Positions 6,398-13,519 of a stretch of 16,863 bases of DNA are shown one piece after another. The stretch's first letter is position 1. Every line of letters begins with the position of its first letter. The translations under genes and the position numbers were made by a program. Origin of the DNA: Bacteroidales bacterium (GTDB lineage Bacteria; Bacteroidota; Bacteroidia; Bacteroidales; Muribaculaceae); contig SFOK01000028.1 in the NCBI GenBank assembly GCA_004552395.1, positions 1 through 16,863 on the forward strand, given 5' to 3'. A model generated the notes under the pieces. The model ran no database searches, was not told where the DNA came from, and saw only the letters and a list, made by a program, of their open reading frames with translations.

Positions 6398-7693
6398 TCA
6401 GTCGCCGCGGTAATATTCCTGCAGATAAGCGCGTGCGAGGAAGTCGAGATTATCCAGAGCCGCGCGGTTGCGGTCTTCGAAGCCGGGAGTCTCCTCCGAG
6501 CCTGCCGGGAGCGGATATTCCGGGAAAGCCACATCGGGGAGCCAGTCGTTGGCGCTTATGTAGCGCAGCATATCGCCGGGACAGACGGCCCGTTGCGAAA
6601 TGAGGTTGAAGGCGAAGTTGCGGGCGTGGTTCCTGTCATAGAGCGGATTATCGGGGTCGGCAATGCAGCGGGCTATGTTCTTGGCCACCATAAGACCGGC
6701 GTGGGGAGTGACCATGAGCACGAAATCGGAATGTTCCTTCATCATGTCGAGGTGCTCCTCGCCTTCCGCCCAACCGAGCCCCTCGATGAGGAAACGGTTC
6801 ATCTCGGCGTAAGTGGCGAAATAGGCGATCGGACGGCCCGCGTTGGCCGCCATGAAAGCCGTATACCACGGATGCTCTTTCGGGTTGTCAGGGTCGCGCA
6901 GGTCCATGCCCGGGGCCACATACCGTTTCGCTTTCTCGCGCGGCAGTTTGCCGTCGAGAATTAGCGAGAGCCATTCGCGGAGATAGAGAGCAAGCGGGCC
7001 TGTCGGTATCGACGACATGACCTGCTGCTGCAGTTTCTCGATCTGTTCCGCGGCTGCCTGAGGTGAAGGCGCCGATTCCTGGATCTCCATCATCTGCGGG
7101 TAAATCTGAGCGAACGTGAGCTGCATGGGCGGCAGCAGAAGCCAACTCTTCCAGTAGAGCCAGCGGCTGAGCTCGTATAGCTTCTCGGCATCTTCCGGGT
7201 TATGGTTCTCCACATCGAAGAGCTCGGCGTATCCTTCGGGCGCCTCCATGGTGTCGTAAGCGCTCTCCATAACCTCGAAGAGTTTGCCGGCCAGGGAGAT
7301 TATGCGGCTGTCGAGCGGATAGAGGAAACGGAACTGCATGGAGTTGAAAGCCAGCAGGTACCAGAGGAGAAACTCTATGTCGTCGCGGTTGAGCTCGTAG
7401 AGTATATAGTCTTCAGAGTCGGCGTGGAAAGGGACGCGGCGTCCGTAGCGACGCAAGCACTCGTCGGTAAACGAGCGCCACAGGCCCGTGTCGCACATCA
7501 CATCCTGGAAATAGCCCGTGAGGCCGAGTGCCACGACCTTGCGCAGGTCGTCCTGCACCTCGGAGAGCAGTCCGCTCTCGTCCCACACTTCGAGCAGGCG
7601 GTTGGCGAGATCCAGATATTTCTTGTCGGTGGACTTCTCCACACCGCCGTCGGGCTGTGTGAAGCGGAATTGCTTCATGTTTATCTTGTCCAT
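6398..7693 (-). CDS. Uncharacterised Bacteroidota protein, DUF3843-like
   Basis: A 431-residue soluble protein without signal peptide or membrane segment. From memory its style fits the Bacteroidota family labelled DUF3843; I could not check this. The N-terminal half is helical, with many aromatic residues (GYFQDVMCDTGLWRSFTDE, ~60-78; DDIEFLLWYLLAFN, ~104-117). A linker rich in Gln, Ala and Pro lies at ~205-225. The C-terminal half carries AYFATYAEMNRFLIEGLGW (~280-298), FVLMVTPHAGLMVAKNIA (~314-331) and a distinctive DPDNPLYDRNHA stretch (~336-347) followed by CPGDMLRYI and NDWLPDVAFP. No known catalytic motif is apparent. ATG 7693 lies 8 bp after the transporter ATPase stop; an in-frame ATG at 7678 would give 426 residues. 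The tight spacing implies co-transcription with the importer, but a shared function is only a guess. Confidence 0.8.
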   Translation of the reverse strand: MDKINMKQFRFTQPDGGVEKSTDKKYLDLANRLLEVWDESGLLSEVQDDLRKVVALGLTGYFQDVMCDTGLWRSFTDECLRRYGRRVPFHADSEDYILYELNRDDIEFLLWYLLAFNSMQFRFLYPLDSRIISLAGKLFEVMESAYDTMEAPEGYAELFDVENHNPEDAEKLYELSRWLYWKSWLLLPPMQLTFAQIYPQMMEIQESAPSPQAAAEQIEKLQQQVMSSIPTGPLALYLREWLSLILDGKLPREKAKRYVAPGMDLRDPDNPKEHPWYTAFMAANAGRPIAYFATYAEMNRFLIEGLGWAEGEEHLDMMKEHSDFVLMVTPHAGLMVAKNIARCIADPDNPLYDRNHARNFAFNLISQRAVCPGDMLRYISANDWLPDVAFPEYPLPAGSEETPGFEDRNRAALDNLDFLARAYLQEYYRGD

Positions 7694-7701
7694 ATCGTGT
7701 T

Positions 7702-8481
7702 TCAGTTTTTGACAATGAAGTCGCCTAACTCCGGCGAGAACTCGGCGCGGCGCGAGGCGAAGAGAGTGCGCATCACATCGCTGCGCAGCGCCTCGGCGGG
7801 TGTTGTGTCCGTGAACCCCGACGGTGACATGAGCCAGACACGGTCTGAGAGCCTCAGCGCCTGAGCCACATCGTGGGAGGTGAGCAACACGCCTGTGCCC
7901 TTCTCCGCCGCCCTCTGCCGAAGCAGCGTGAATATGTCGATACGAGCGGCCGGGTCGAGGAAGGAGAACGGCTCGTCGAGGATAAGAAGCGGCGTCTCCT
8001 GCGCCAGAGCGCGTGCTATGAGCGCTTTCTGCCGCTCGCCGTCGGAGAGCTGCTGCACTTCGCGAGAGGCGAATTCCGAGAGCCCCACACACTCTATGCA
8101 CTCGTCGACCACACGGCGGTCATCGGCCGAGAGACGCCCGAGAAAGCCTGTGTGGGGCTGTCGACCGAGGGCCACGAGCTCGCGGAGCCTGAGCCGTCCT
8201 GTCAGCGGATTGCCGGCCGTCACGAGCGCTACGGTGCGGGCCATGCGCGAGCGTGAATAGCTCTGCAAGGGGCGCGACAGAATCTCTATGGAACCGCCAA
8301 GAGGAGGCGTCTCGCCCATGATGGTGCGCAGCAGGGTGCTCTTACCTATGCCGTTGCCGCCGAGCAGGACCACACACGCGCCGCGCCGTATGGAGGCCGT
8401 GATACCTCTCATGAGCGGTTTTCGGTAACCTATGCTGAGGTCTCTGAGCGCGAGCAGTTCTGTGGATTCTTTTCGGTTCAT
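7702..8481 (-). CDS. ABC importer ATPase, FecE/BtuD type
   Basis: The 259-residue cytoplasmic ATPase of a metal-chelate type importer (siderophore, heme or cobalamin class). Walker A GNGIGKST (42-49), an LSDGE signature (145-149), Walker B LLILDEPFSF (165-174), the D-loop region LDPAAR and the switch His in LTSHD (H203) are all present. Two departures from textbook ABC proteins: the Q-loop region reads VALVTAGNPL (~84-93) with no Gln, and the signature is LSDGE rather than LSGGQ. I believe both occur in Bacteroidota FecE-like proteins, so they are probably family traits and not damage. VALGRQPHTGFLGRL (103-117) is typical of the FecE branch. It begins 11 bp after the permease stop. The substrate cannot be told from the ATPase. 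Confidence 0.93.
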   Translation of the reverse strand: MNRKESTELLALRDLSIGYRKPLMRGITASIRRGACVVLLGGNGIGKSTLLRTIMGETPPLGGSIEILSRPLQSYSRSRMARTVALVTAGNPLTGRLRLRELVALGRQPHTGFLGRLSADDRRVVDECIECVGLSEFASREVQQLSDGERQKALIARALAQETPLLILDEPFSFLDPAARIDIFTLLRQRAAEKGTGVLLTSHDVAQALRLSDRVWLMSPSGFTDTTPAEALRSDVMRTLFASRRAEFSPELGDFIVKN

Positions 8482-8492
8482 AGGAATCGGGG

Positions 8493-9527
8493 TTACATGA
8501 GTTTACTGCGCCGTCCCTGCAGGATGATGAGCAGTATCACTGGCACACCCATGACGGGTGTCACCACATTGACAGGGAGCTGAGTGTCGGCTATTAATGT
8601 GTTGGAGACAACAGCGCAGAGCAGTGCCACAGCTCCGCCGGTCAGGAATGAGGCCGGAAGCAGCAGCGAGTGGCGCGAGGTGCGGAAGAACATGCGGGCA
8701 AGGTGAGGCACTATGATACCCACGAACCCGATCGGGCCACAATATGCTGTGACCACGGCCGCAAGTGCTCCGGAGAGCGCCAGAAGCCATGTGCGTGTGA
8801 TTTTGACCCGGTATCCGAGCGATAGCGCGTAGCGTTCGCCCAGCAGCAGGGCGTCGAGCGGTTTGCCGCTGCCCAGGGTGAGCAGGCTCAGGAGCACGAG
8901 GATCGTGGCGTAGAGCGGTAACTGTCCGGTCGTGATGCCGGAGAAGGAGCCCATGCCCCAGATTGTGAAATCTTTGATTTGTTGTGCCGGAGCCAGATAG
9001 CTGAGAACCGAGATGAGCGACGAGGCGAAGTAGCTGATCATGACGCCCACAATGAGGAGCATCACGCCGCTGTGGATCACCGACGAGAATCCCACGAGCA
9101 TCAGTATCACTGCGCCGGCTCCGAGCAGAGCGCCGGTGAGCATGTTGACCGACGATGTGGCGTCGCCCGGAGCCAGGCCAGTCAGTGTGCCGCCGAGCAC
9201 TATGAGCGCTATGCCGAGACTCGCTCCCGACGATACACCGAGTATCGACGGCCCGGCGAGCGGATTGTTGAATACGGTCTGCAGGATGAGGCCCGAGAGC
9301 GCCAGAGCGCCTCCGGCAAGCAGAGCTGTCAGCGCCATAGGCAGACGCGACTGGAGCACAATCACCGAGGTGAGGGAACCGTCGTCGCCGTGAAGCAGAG
9401 CATGCGTCACCTCCGCGCCGGGAAGCGACACTGATCCGCAGTAGAGAGCGGTCAGGAAAAGCGTCGCCACTGCCACGCAGAGTGCGGCGAGCAGCGGAGC
9501 AGTGCTTCTATCGGATCCGTTTCTCAT
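8493..9527 (-). CDS. ABC importer permease, FecCD/BtuC family
   Basis: A 344-residue polytopic inner-membrane permease, mostly hydrophobic helices, the usual length for a ~10-helix FecCD subunit. Family hallmarks: LILQTVFNNPLAGPSILGVSSGA (~81-103), which carries the NPLA and LGVSSGA signatures, and GPIGFVGIIVPHLAR (~265-279), containing the coupling helix that docks on the ATPase. It forms a homodimeric channel and pairs with the ATPase encoded just downstream and the binding lipoprotein just upstream. The gap behind the binding-protein gene (66 bp) holds a hairpin. A single permease gene implies a homodimer, as in BtuC, and not a FecC-FecD heterodimer. Confidence 0.94.
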   Translation of the reverse strand: MRNGSDRSTAPLLAALCVAVATLFLTALYCGSVSLPGAEVTHALLHGDDGSLTSVIVLQSRLPMALTALLAGGALALSGLILQTVFNNPLAGPSILGVSSGASLGIALIVLGGTLTGLAPGDATSSVNMLTGALLGAGAVILMLVGFSSVIHSGVMLLIVGVMISYFASSLISVLSYLAPAQQIKDFTIWGMGSFSGITTGQLPLYATILVLLSLLTLGSGKPLDALLLGERYALSLGYRVKITRTWLLALSGALAAVVTAYCGPIGFVGIIVPHLARMFFRTSRHSLLLPASFLTGGAVALLCAVVSNTLIADTQLPVNVVTPVMGVPVILLIILQGRRSKLM

Positions 9528-9571
9528 GTAGTGTCTCTTAGGTATTAAAGTAGTTTAGGCTCTGTTGCTGC

Positions 9572-9591
9572 CCCGGTTCTGTGAGACCGGG
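9572..9591 (-). other. Intercistronic hairpin between binding-protein and permease genes
   Basis: On the minus strand, 2 nt after the binding-protein stop, CCCGGTCT pairs with AGAACCGGG (one bulged base) around a 3-nt loop. No T-run follows, so it is not a typical terminator. A stem here could protect the 3' end of the upstream message and raise binding-protein levels above the membrane subunits, a common arrangement for ABC importers; that role is inferred. Confidence 0.55.
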
Positions 9592-9593
9592 AA

Positions 9594-10739
9594 TCACTTG
9601 CCCATAGGGGTGTAATAGACGAGTTTATAGTCGGGGAGCAACTCGGGGTGAAATATCTTGATGTACTCTTTGAGGAGTCGGTCGGGATGAAACGGTATCT
9701 CCTCGAACAGACGGCTTTTGGCTGTGTTGGAGTACCACACTCCCCCGCTCTTGAAGGGCTTGAACAGCGAGTAACGCGAGTCTTTGGCCAGCAGCGACGG
9801 AGCAGTGAGTTCCTCGCCGAAGATTTTCATAAGCCAGATGTCGGAGTCGCCGGCTTTCGACAGAACGGCCTCGAACGACAGCGACAGCGACCCCTCGCTC
9901 TTGTCGTCGCTCCAGGCGTAGTCGCCGCCTGCATCGGAGATCATGCTGGCCACATCCGATCCGCCTCCGGCCACATACCAGATACCCTGGTACATATTCT
10001 CGGTCATCACCTTGGGCCTCTCCTTGACCTTAGAAGCTACCTCGCGCAGCTGCAGGTAGTCGGTCTTCACGGAGTTAAAGATGGAGTCGGCCTGCGCCCG
10101 TTTCCCGGTGAGAAGCCCGAGCAGCTTTATCCACTCGGCGCGTCCGAGCGGGTCAGTCTCCTGATTCTCTGTGAGATAGAGTATCGGTATGCCGAGCTGT
10201 CTCAGAGCGGAGACATCCATGCCGGAATAGGAGGATACCACAGCCAGCGACGGTTTGCGGGCTATCAGCTTCTCCTTGAGAGGCGATGAGGATATCCCCA
10301 TGTCGGTTATGAGTCCGGAGGCTATGCGGCGACGTATCTCCGGATCGGTGAAATAGTCAGCGTCGACCACTGAGCCTATCTGATCTACCGCGCCGAGTTC
10401 CGAGAGCACGGAAGCGTGTACGGTCGTGTAGAGCAGCAGGTTGCCGCCGCCCGGTTTCACAGCCAGTGCGTCGGGATACCTCTTCAGGAGCACTTCGGCC
10501 TTCTCCTTGGAAGCGAAGATATAAGTGCCGAGCGGATGCACCGTGTCGGAAGCTTCATACACAGCCGCCATCGGTATCCCCCGCTCTTCCCAGATCTTCA
10601 GCTTCGTGGCATACTCCGTGCCGCTCTGAGCGGGGACAGAATTCGCTTCGGCACCGCGTTTCCCGCATGCGCCGAGGACCAGACCCGCTGCGAGCAGGAG
10701 CATGGCTGCGATGAAAGATGAGTTACGGACTCGCTGCAT
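9594..10739 (-). CDS. Metal-chelate ABC importer substrate-binding lipoprotein
   Basis: A 381-residue lipoprotein with signal peptide MQRVRNSSFIAAMLLLAAGL and lipobox LGAC (lipidated C25). The mature part fits the class III periplasmic binding fold (BtuF/FecB/TroA-like): two lobes separated by a long helix. The lobe motif LIARKPSLAVVSSYSGMD (~157-174), the GIPILYL strand (~183-189) and a linker-helix region EWIKLLGLLTGKRAQADSIF (~202-221) are the usual landmarks. It captures the ligand and delivers it to the permease. In this phylum the ligand may be cobalamin, heme or an iron-siderophore; no ligand-specific motif is clear. It lies 42 bp downstream of hisS with no recognisable promoter or riboswitch, so it is probably read from the hisS promoter. 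Confidence 0.88.
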   Translation of the reverse strand: MQRVRNSSFIAAMLLLAAGLVLGACGKRGAEANSVPAQSGTEYATKLKIWEERGIPMAAVYEASDTVHPLGTYIFASKEKAEVLLKRYPDALAVKPGGGNLLLYTTVHASVLSELGAVDQIGSVVDADYFTDPEIRRRIASGLITDMGISSSPLKEKLIARKPSLAVVSSYSGMDVSALRQLGIPILYLTENQETDPLGRAEWIKLLGLLTGKRAQADSIFNSVKTDYLQLREVASKVKERPKVMTENMYQGIWYVAGGGSDVASMISDAGGDYAWSDDKSEGSLSLSFEAVLSKAGDSDIWLMKIFGEELTAPSLLAKDSRYSLFKPFKSGGVWYSNTAKSRLFEEIPFHPDRLLKEYIKIFHPELLPDYKLVYYTPMGK

Positions 10740-10781
10740 CTTGAAGTTGGTTTTTACAAGTGGTTTATTCGGAAGGAGGTA

Positions 10782-12143
10782 TTATCTGATATGATCAGCG
10801 AGCTCGCCGCCCTTGACGGACTGCTGTTCGCCGGTTGCCATATTTTTCAGTGTCACGGTGCCGTCGGCAAGCTCGCTCTCGCCGATGATAGCCACGTAGG
10901 GTATCTTCTCATCGTTGGCCAGCGACATCTGTTTCTTCATCTTGGCGGCGTCGGGATAGAGCTGCGCGCTTATGCCGGCTCCGCGGAGAGCCTTCACATA
11001 GCCCAAAGCTGCCTCAGCCTCCTTCTCGCCGAAGTTGATGAAGAGCACTTTCACGCTCGAGGATATCTCCTCCGGATAGAGGTTGAGCTGGTTGAGCACA
11101 TCGTAGATGCGGTCGGCGCCGAAGCTGATGCCTACGCCTGAGAGACCGGGCATACCGAACACTCCGGTAAGGTTGTCGTAGCGGCCGCCGCCTGTGATAC
11201 TGCCTATCTCCACGTCGAGAGCCTTCACTTCGAGTATGGTGCCAGTGTAGTAATTGAGGCCGCGGGCAAGCGAGAAGTCGGCGTCGATCTGCGCGTTGTG
11301 ACCTATGGCGTCGGAGAGACGAAGCACGGTGCGCATCTCCTCGATACCCTTCATGCCGGTCTCTGAATCCTTGAGGAAGGCTGCTAAGGTGGCTATCTTC
11401 TCCTCGTTGGTGCCGCTCAGCTCCAGGATCGGACGCAGACGCTCTATTGCCTCATCGGTTATACCTTTCTCGCTCAGCTCGGCGTTGACGCCCTCCAGAC
11501 CGATCTTGTCGATCTTGTCGATAGCCACGGTGATATCCACGATCTTGTCGCCGCAGTCGAGCACCTCGGCTATACCGGAAAGTACCTTGCGGTTGTTGAT
11601 CTTGATGGCTATGCGTATGCCCAGACGCGAGAACACGGCGTCAATAAGCGAGATGAGATCTACCTCGTTGAGCAGCGAGTCGGAGCCGACTATATCGGCG
11701 TCGCACTGATAGAACTCGCGGTAACGGCCCTTCTGCGGACGGTCGGCACGCCATACGGGCTGTATCTGGAAACGTTTGAACGGCATCTGCAGGTCGTTGC
11801 GGTGCTGCACCACAAAACGGGCGAATGGCACCGTGAGGTCGTAACGCAGGCCTTTCTCGCATATTTTGTTGGTGAGGCGCACGGTGTTGCGCTCGGCGAG
11901 CTCCTCGTCGCTGACGTTCTTCAGGAAGTCGCCTGAGTTGAGTATCTTGAAGAGCAGCTTGTCGCCCTCCTCGCCATATTTGCCCATCAGGGTGGAGAGA
12001 TTCTCCATGGCGGGCGTCTCTATCTGCTTGTAGCCGAACAGACGGAACTGTTCGCGTATTGTGTCGAAGATATAGTTGCGGCGCGCCATCTCCAGCGGTG
12101 TGAAGTCGCGCGTTCCTTTCGGGATAGACGGTTTCTGTGCCAT
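10782..12143 (-). CDS. hisS: Histidyl-tRNA synthetase
   Basis: A 453-residue class II synthetase that charges tRNA-His in the cytoplasm. Motif 2 lies in RFQIQPVWRADRPQKGRYREF (~124-144) with FYQCDADIVG behind it; the histidine-specific motif reads LARGLNYYTG (292-301), and motif 3 is GVGISFGADRI (336-346). The C-terminal ~90 residues form the alpha/beta anticodon-binding domain (KVLFINF ... YVAIIGESEL). The N-terminus KPSIPKGTRDFTP is standard. ATG 12143 is chosen: an in-frame ATG at 12176 would add 11 residues, but it directly abuts the -7 box and so lies at or before the transcript start. It heads the six-gene minus-strand run, a curious partner for a nutrient importer and pyrC. Confidence 0.96.
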   Translation of the reverse strand: MAQKPSIPKGTRDFTPLEMARRNYIFDTIREQFRLFGYKQIETPAMENLSTLMGKYGEEGDKLLFKILNSGDFLKNVSDEELAERNTVRLTNKICEKGLRYDLTVPFARFVVQHRNDLQMPFKRFQIQPVWRADRPQKGRYREFYQCDADIVGSDSLLNEVDLISLIDAVFSRLGIRIAIKINNRKVLSGIAEVLDCGDKIVDITVAIDKIDKIGLEGVNAELSEKGITDEAIERLRPILELSGTNEEKIATLAAFLKDSETGMKGIEEMRTVLRLSDAIGHNAQIDADFSLARGLNYYTGTILEVKALDVEIGSITGGGRYDNLTGVFGMPGLSGVGISFGADRIYDVLNQLNLYPEEISSSVKVLFINFGEKEAEAALGYVKALRGAGISAQLYPDAAKMKKQMSLANDEKIPYVAIIGESELADGTVTLKNMATGEQQSVKGGELADHIR

Positions 12144-12177
12144 ATTTATTGCGGGTGTGTTTAGCGTTTTTATCATG

Positions 12178-12208
12178 CAAAATTAACAAAAATCGGGCTA
12201 TTTTCCAA
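12178..12208 (-). promoter_or_regulatory. hisS promoter, -33/-7 Bacteroidota type
   Basis: On the minus strand a TTG (plus positions 12206-12208) is followed after 20 nt by TAATTTTG (12178-12185) and then C, a full -7 match with correct spacing. The expected start is near 12171-12173, about 30 nt before the hisS ATG at 12143. It probably drives the whole hisS-to-pyrC run. Confidence 0.7.
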
Positions 12209-12211
12209 GTA

Positions 12212-12245
12212 TGCGCATAGAAATATTTGCGGAAATATTTGCGCA
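12212..12245. other. Bulged dyad just upstream of the hisS -33 box
   Basis: AAATATTT (12221-12228) pairs with AAATATTT (12233-12240) around a GCGG loop. The flanks TGCGC (12212-12216) and GCGCA (12241-12245) extend the stem past a 4-nt bulge, giving 13 bp in total. The dyad ends 4 bp from the hisS -33 element, a fitting place for a regulator site. There is no T-run. It overlaps the first of the 12-bp repeats, so the symmetry may partly be a by-product of repeat expansion. Confidence 0.5.
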
Positions 12246-12289
12246 CTCTCAGCCGCACTCTCAGCTGCATTCTCAGCCGCACTCTCGCT
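12220..12289. repeat. Two adjoining 12-bp tandem repeat arrays
   Basis: Two perfect copies of GAAATATTTGCG (12220-12231, 12232-12243) run into four copies of CGCACTCTCAGC starting at 12242. Copies 1 and 2 (12242-12265) are perfect, copy 3 (12266-12277) has two changes, and copy 4 (12278-12289) diverges in its last three bases. Two different units sharing the same period lie directly beside each other in the gap between two divergent essential genes. Twelve is a multiple of three, but no credible gene covers them. Confidence 0.85.
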
Positions 12290-12426
12290 CCCCTGTTCGG
12301 TCCCGGTATCTGAAACTGCCCCTCAAGGCTTCACGAAGGTTTGGCCGAGATGTAGTTTCGGTTCGGTCTGTGCTTTCCTTTGGTTACTTAGGTTACTTGC
12401 TTGAGGCTTGAAGAGTCTTGGGCTGT
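12290..12426. other. Rest of the hisS-ftsY intergenic region
   Basis: The whole gene-free stretch runs from 12144 to 12518 (375 bp). Apart from the hisS promoter, the dyad and 12-bp repeats on the left and the ftsY promoter on the right, I see only a doubled 9-mer, GGTTACTTA then GGTTACTTG (12382-12399), and a 7-bp inverted pair (CCTCAAG 12321-12327, CTTGAGG 12400-12406). No RNA gene or credible ORF is recognised. Confidence 0.5.
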
Positions 12427-12460
12427 TTTGATGCTGTTTACGAAATTATTCTTAACTTTG
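12427..12460 (+). promoter_or_regulatory. ftsY promoter, -33/-7 Bacteroidota type
   Basis: TTTG (12427-12430) is followed after 22 nt by TAACTTTG (12453-12460) and then C, matching both elements of the Bacteroidota housekeeping promoter. The predicted start is near 12465-12468, giving a leader of about 50 nt to the ftsY ATG. It should drive ftsY-rimO-menF. Confidence 0.75.
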
Positions 12461-12518
12461 CAGCTTGAAACGGAGGCGGACACTCTGAGCCGCGCCTCTC
12501 ACTGAAAAATCAGCAACT

Positions 12519-13499
12519 ATGGGATTCTTCAAAAAAATATTCTCGCGCGAAGAGAAGAAAGAGAAGCTCGACTCGGGTCTTGAAAAGACCAAACAGGGAG
12601 TCTGGAGCAAAATCACCCGAGCTGTGGCCGGCCGCAGCAAGATCGACGACGCGGTGCTCGATGACCTCGAAGAGGTATTCATTACCAGTGATATAGGAGT
12701 GGATACCACTCTCCGCATCATAGATCGTATTCAGGCCCGTGTGGCTCGCGACAAGTATGTGACTTCGGCTGATCTGAACCGGCTTCTCTGCGAGGAGATC
12801 ACCGACATGTTGGCCGAAAACACTCTCCCTGCCGCCTCTGCGACAGAAGATTTCCCGGAGCGCAAGGATGCTAACGGCAACCCTTATGTGATCATGGTTG
12901 TGGGAGTGAATGGCGCCGGTAAGACTACTACGATTGGCAAACTGGCCTGGCAATACAAGAATGCGGGCGCCAAGGTTGTACTTGGAGCCGCCGACACTTT
13001 CCGGGCCGCGGCCATTGAGCAGCTCGAAGTGTGGGCTGAACGTGTCGATGTCCCGATCGTGAAACAGCAGATGGGCGCCGATCCCGCTTCTGTGGCTTTC
13101 GACACACTGCAGTCGGCAAAAGCCCAGGGCGCCGATGTAGTTATCATAGACACCGCCGGACGTCTCCATAACAAGGTGAATCTGATGAATGAGCTCACCA
13201 AGATCAAGAATGTGATGCGCAAAGTAGTGCCCGACGCTCCTAATGAGGTGCTTCTGGTGCTCGACGGCTCTACGGGGCAGAACGCTTTCGAACAGGCCCG
13301 CCAGTTTGTGGCTGCCACTGAGGTGAACGCGCTCGCCATTACCAAGCTCGACGGCACTGCCAAGGGCGGTGTAGTCATAGGCATCTCGGATCAGTTCAAG
13401 ATTCCGGTCAAGTATATTGGCATCGGCGAGAAGATTGAGGACCTCCAGGTCTTCGACCGCGCAGAGTTCGTGAAATCACTGTTCGACAAAAAAGACTGA
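12519..13499 (+). CDS. ftsY: Signal recognition particle receptor FtsY
   Basis: A 326-residue SRP-type GTPase that docks SRP-ribosome complexes at the inner membrane and hands them to SecYEG. The N-terminus MGFFKKIFSREEKKEK is a short amphipathic, basic membrane anchor without the long acidic A-domain of E. coli FtsY. The four-helix N domain follows (~20-105). The G domain has G1 GVNGAGKT (129-136), the insertion-box signature DTFRAAA (159-165), G3 DTAGR (211-215), G4 TKLD (275-278) and GIGE (301-304). It starts with ATG behind its own promoter and is followed after 20 bp by rimO. Confidence 0.97.
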   Translation: MGFFKKIFSREEKKEKLDSGLEKTKQGVWSKITRAVAGRSKIDDAVLDDLEEVFITSDIGVDTTLRIIDRIQARVARDKYVTSADLNRLLCEEITDMLAENTLPAASATEDFPERKDANGNPYVIMVVGVNGAGKTTTIGKLAWQYKNAGAKVVLGAADTFRAAAIEQLEVWAERVDVPIVKQQMGADPASVAFDTLQSAKAQGADVVIIDTAGRLHNKVNLMNELTKIKNVMRKVVPDAPNEVLLVLDGSTGQNAFEQARQFVAATEVNALAITKLDGTAKGGVVIGISDQFKIPVKYIGIGEKIEDLQVFDRAEFVKSLFDKKD

Positions 13500-13519
13500 A
13501 CGACTGCTGAATCTTAGCG

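Noticed and set aside
7694..8101. N-terminal extension of the uncharacterised protein on the minus strand
   Set aside because: The frame stays open through the ATPase gene, but the extension is Arg/Ala-rich shadow sequence. ATG 7693 follows the ATPase stop closely and gives a sensible protein.
9528..10781. Cobalamin riboswitch or iron-regulator site for the importer
   Set aside because: The gap before the binding-protein gene is only 42 bp, and no riboswitch-like fold or recognised operator is visible.
11500..11555. Repeated ATCTTGTCG in hisS
   Set aside because: It encodes an IDKIDKI stretch normal for Bacteroidota HisS; a coding coincidence.
12220..12289. CRISPR-like array
   Set aside because: Units are 12 bp and directly adjacent with no spacers.
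12211..12411. 66-codon plus-strand frame across the 12-bp repeats
   Set aside because: It has no promoter, its repeats simply translate to HSQP-like units, and the remainder looks random. A DNA-level repeat explains it better.
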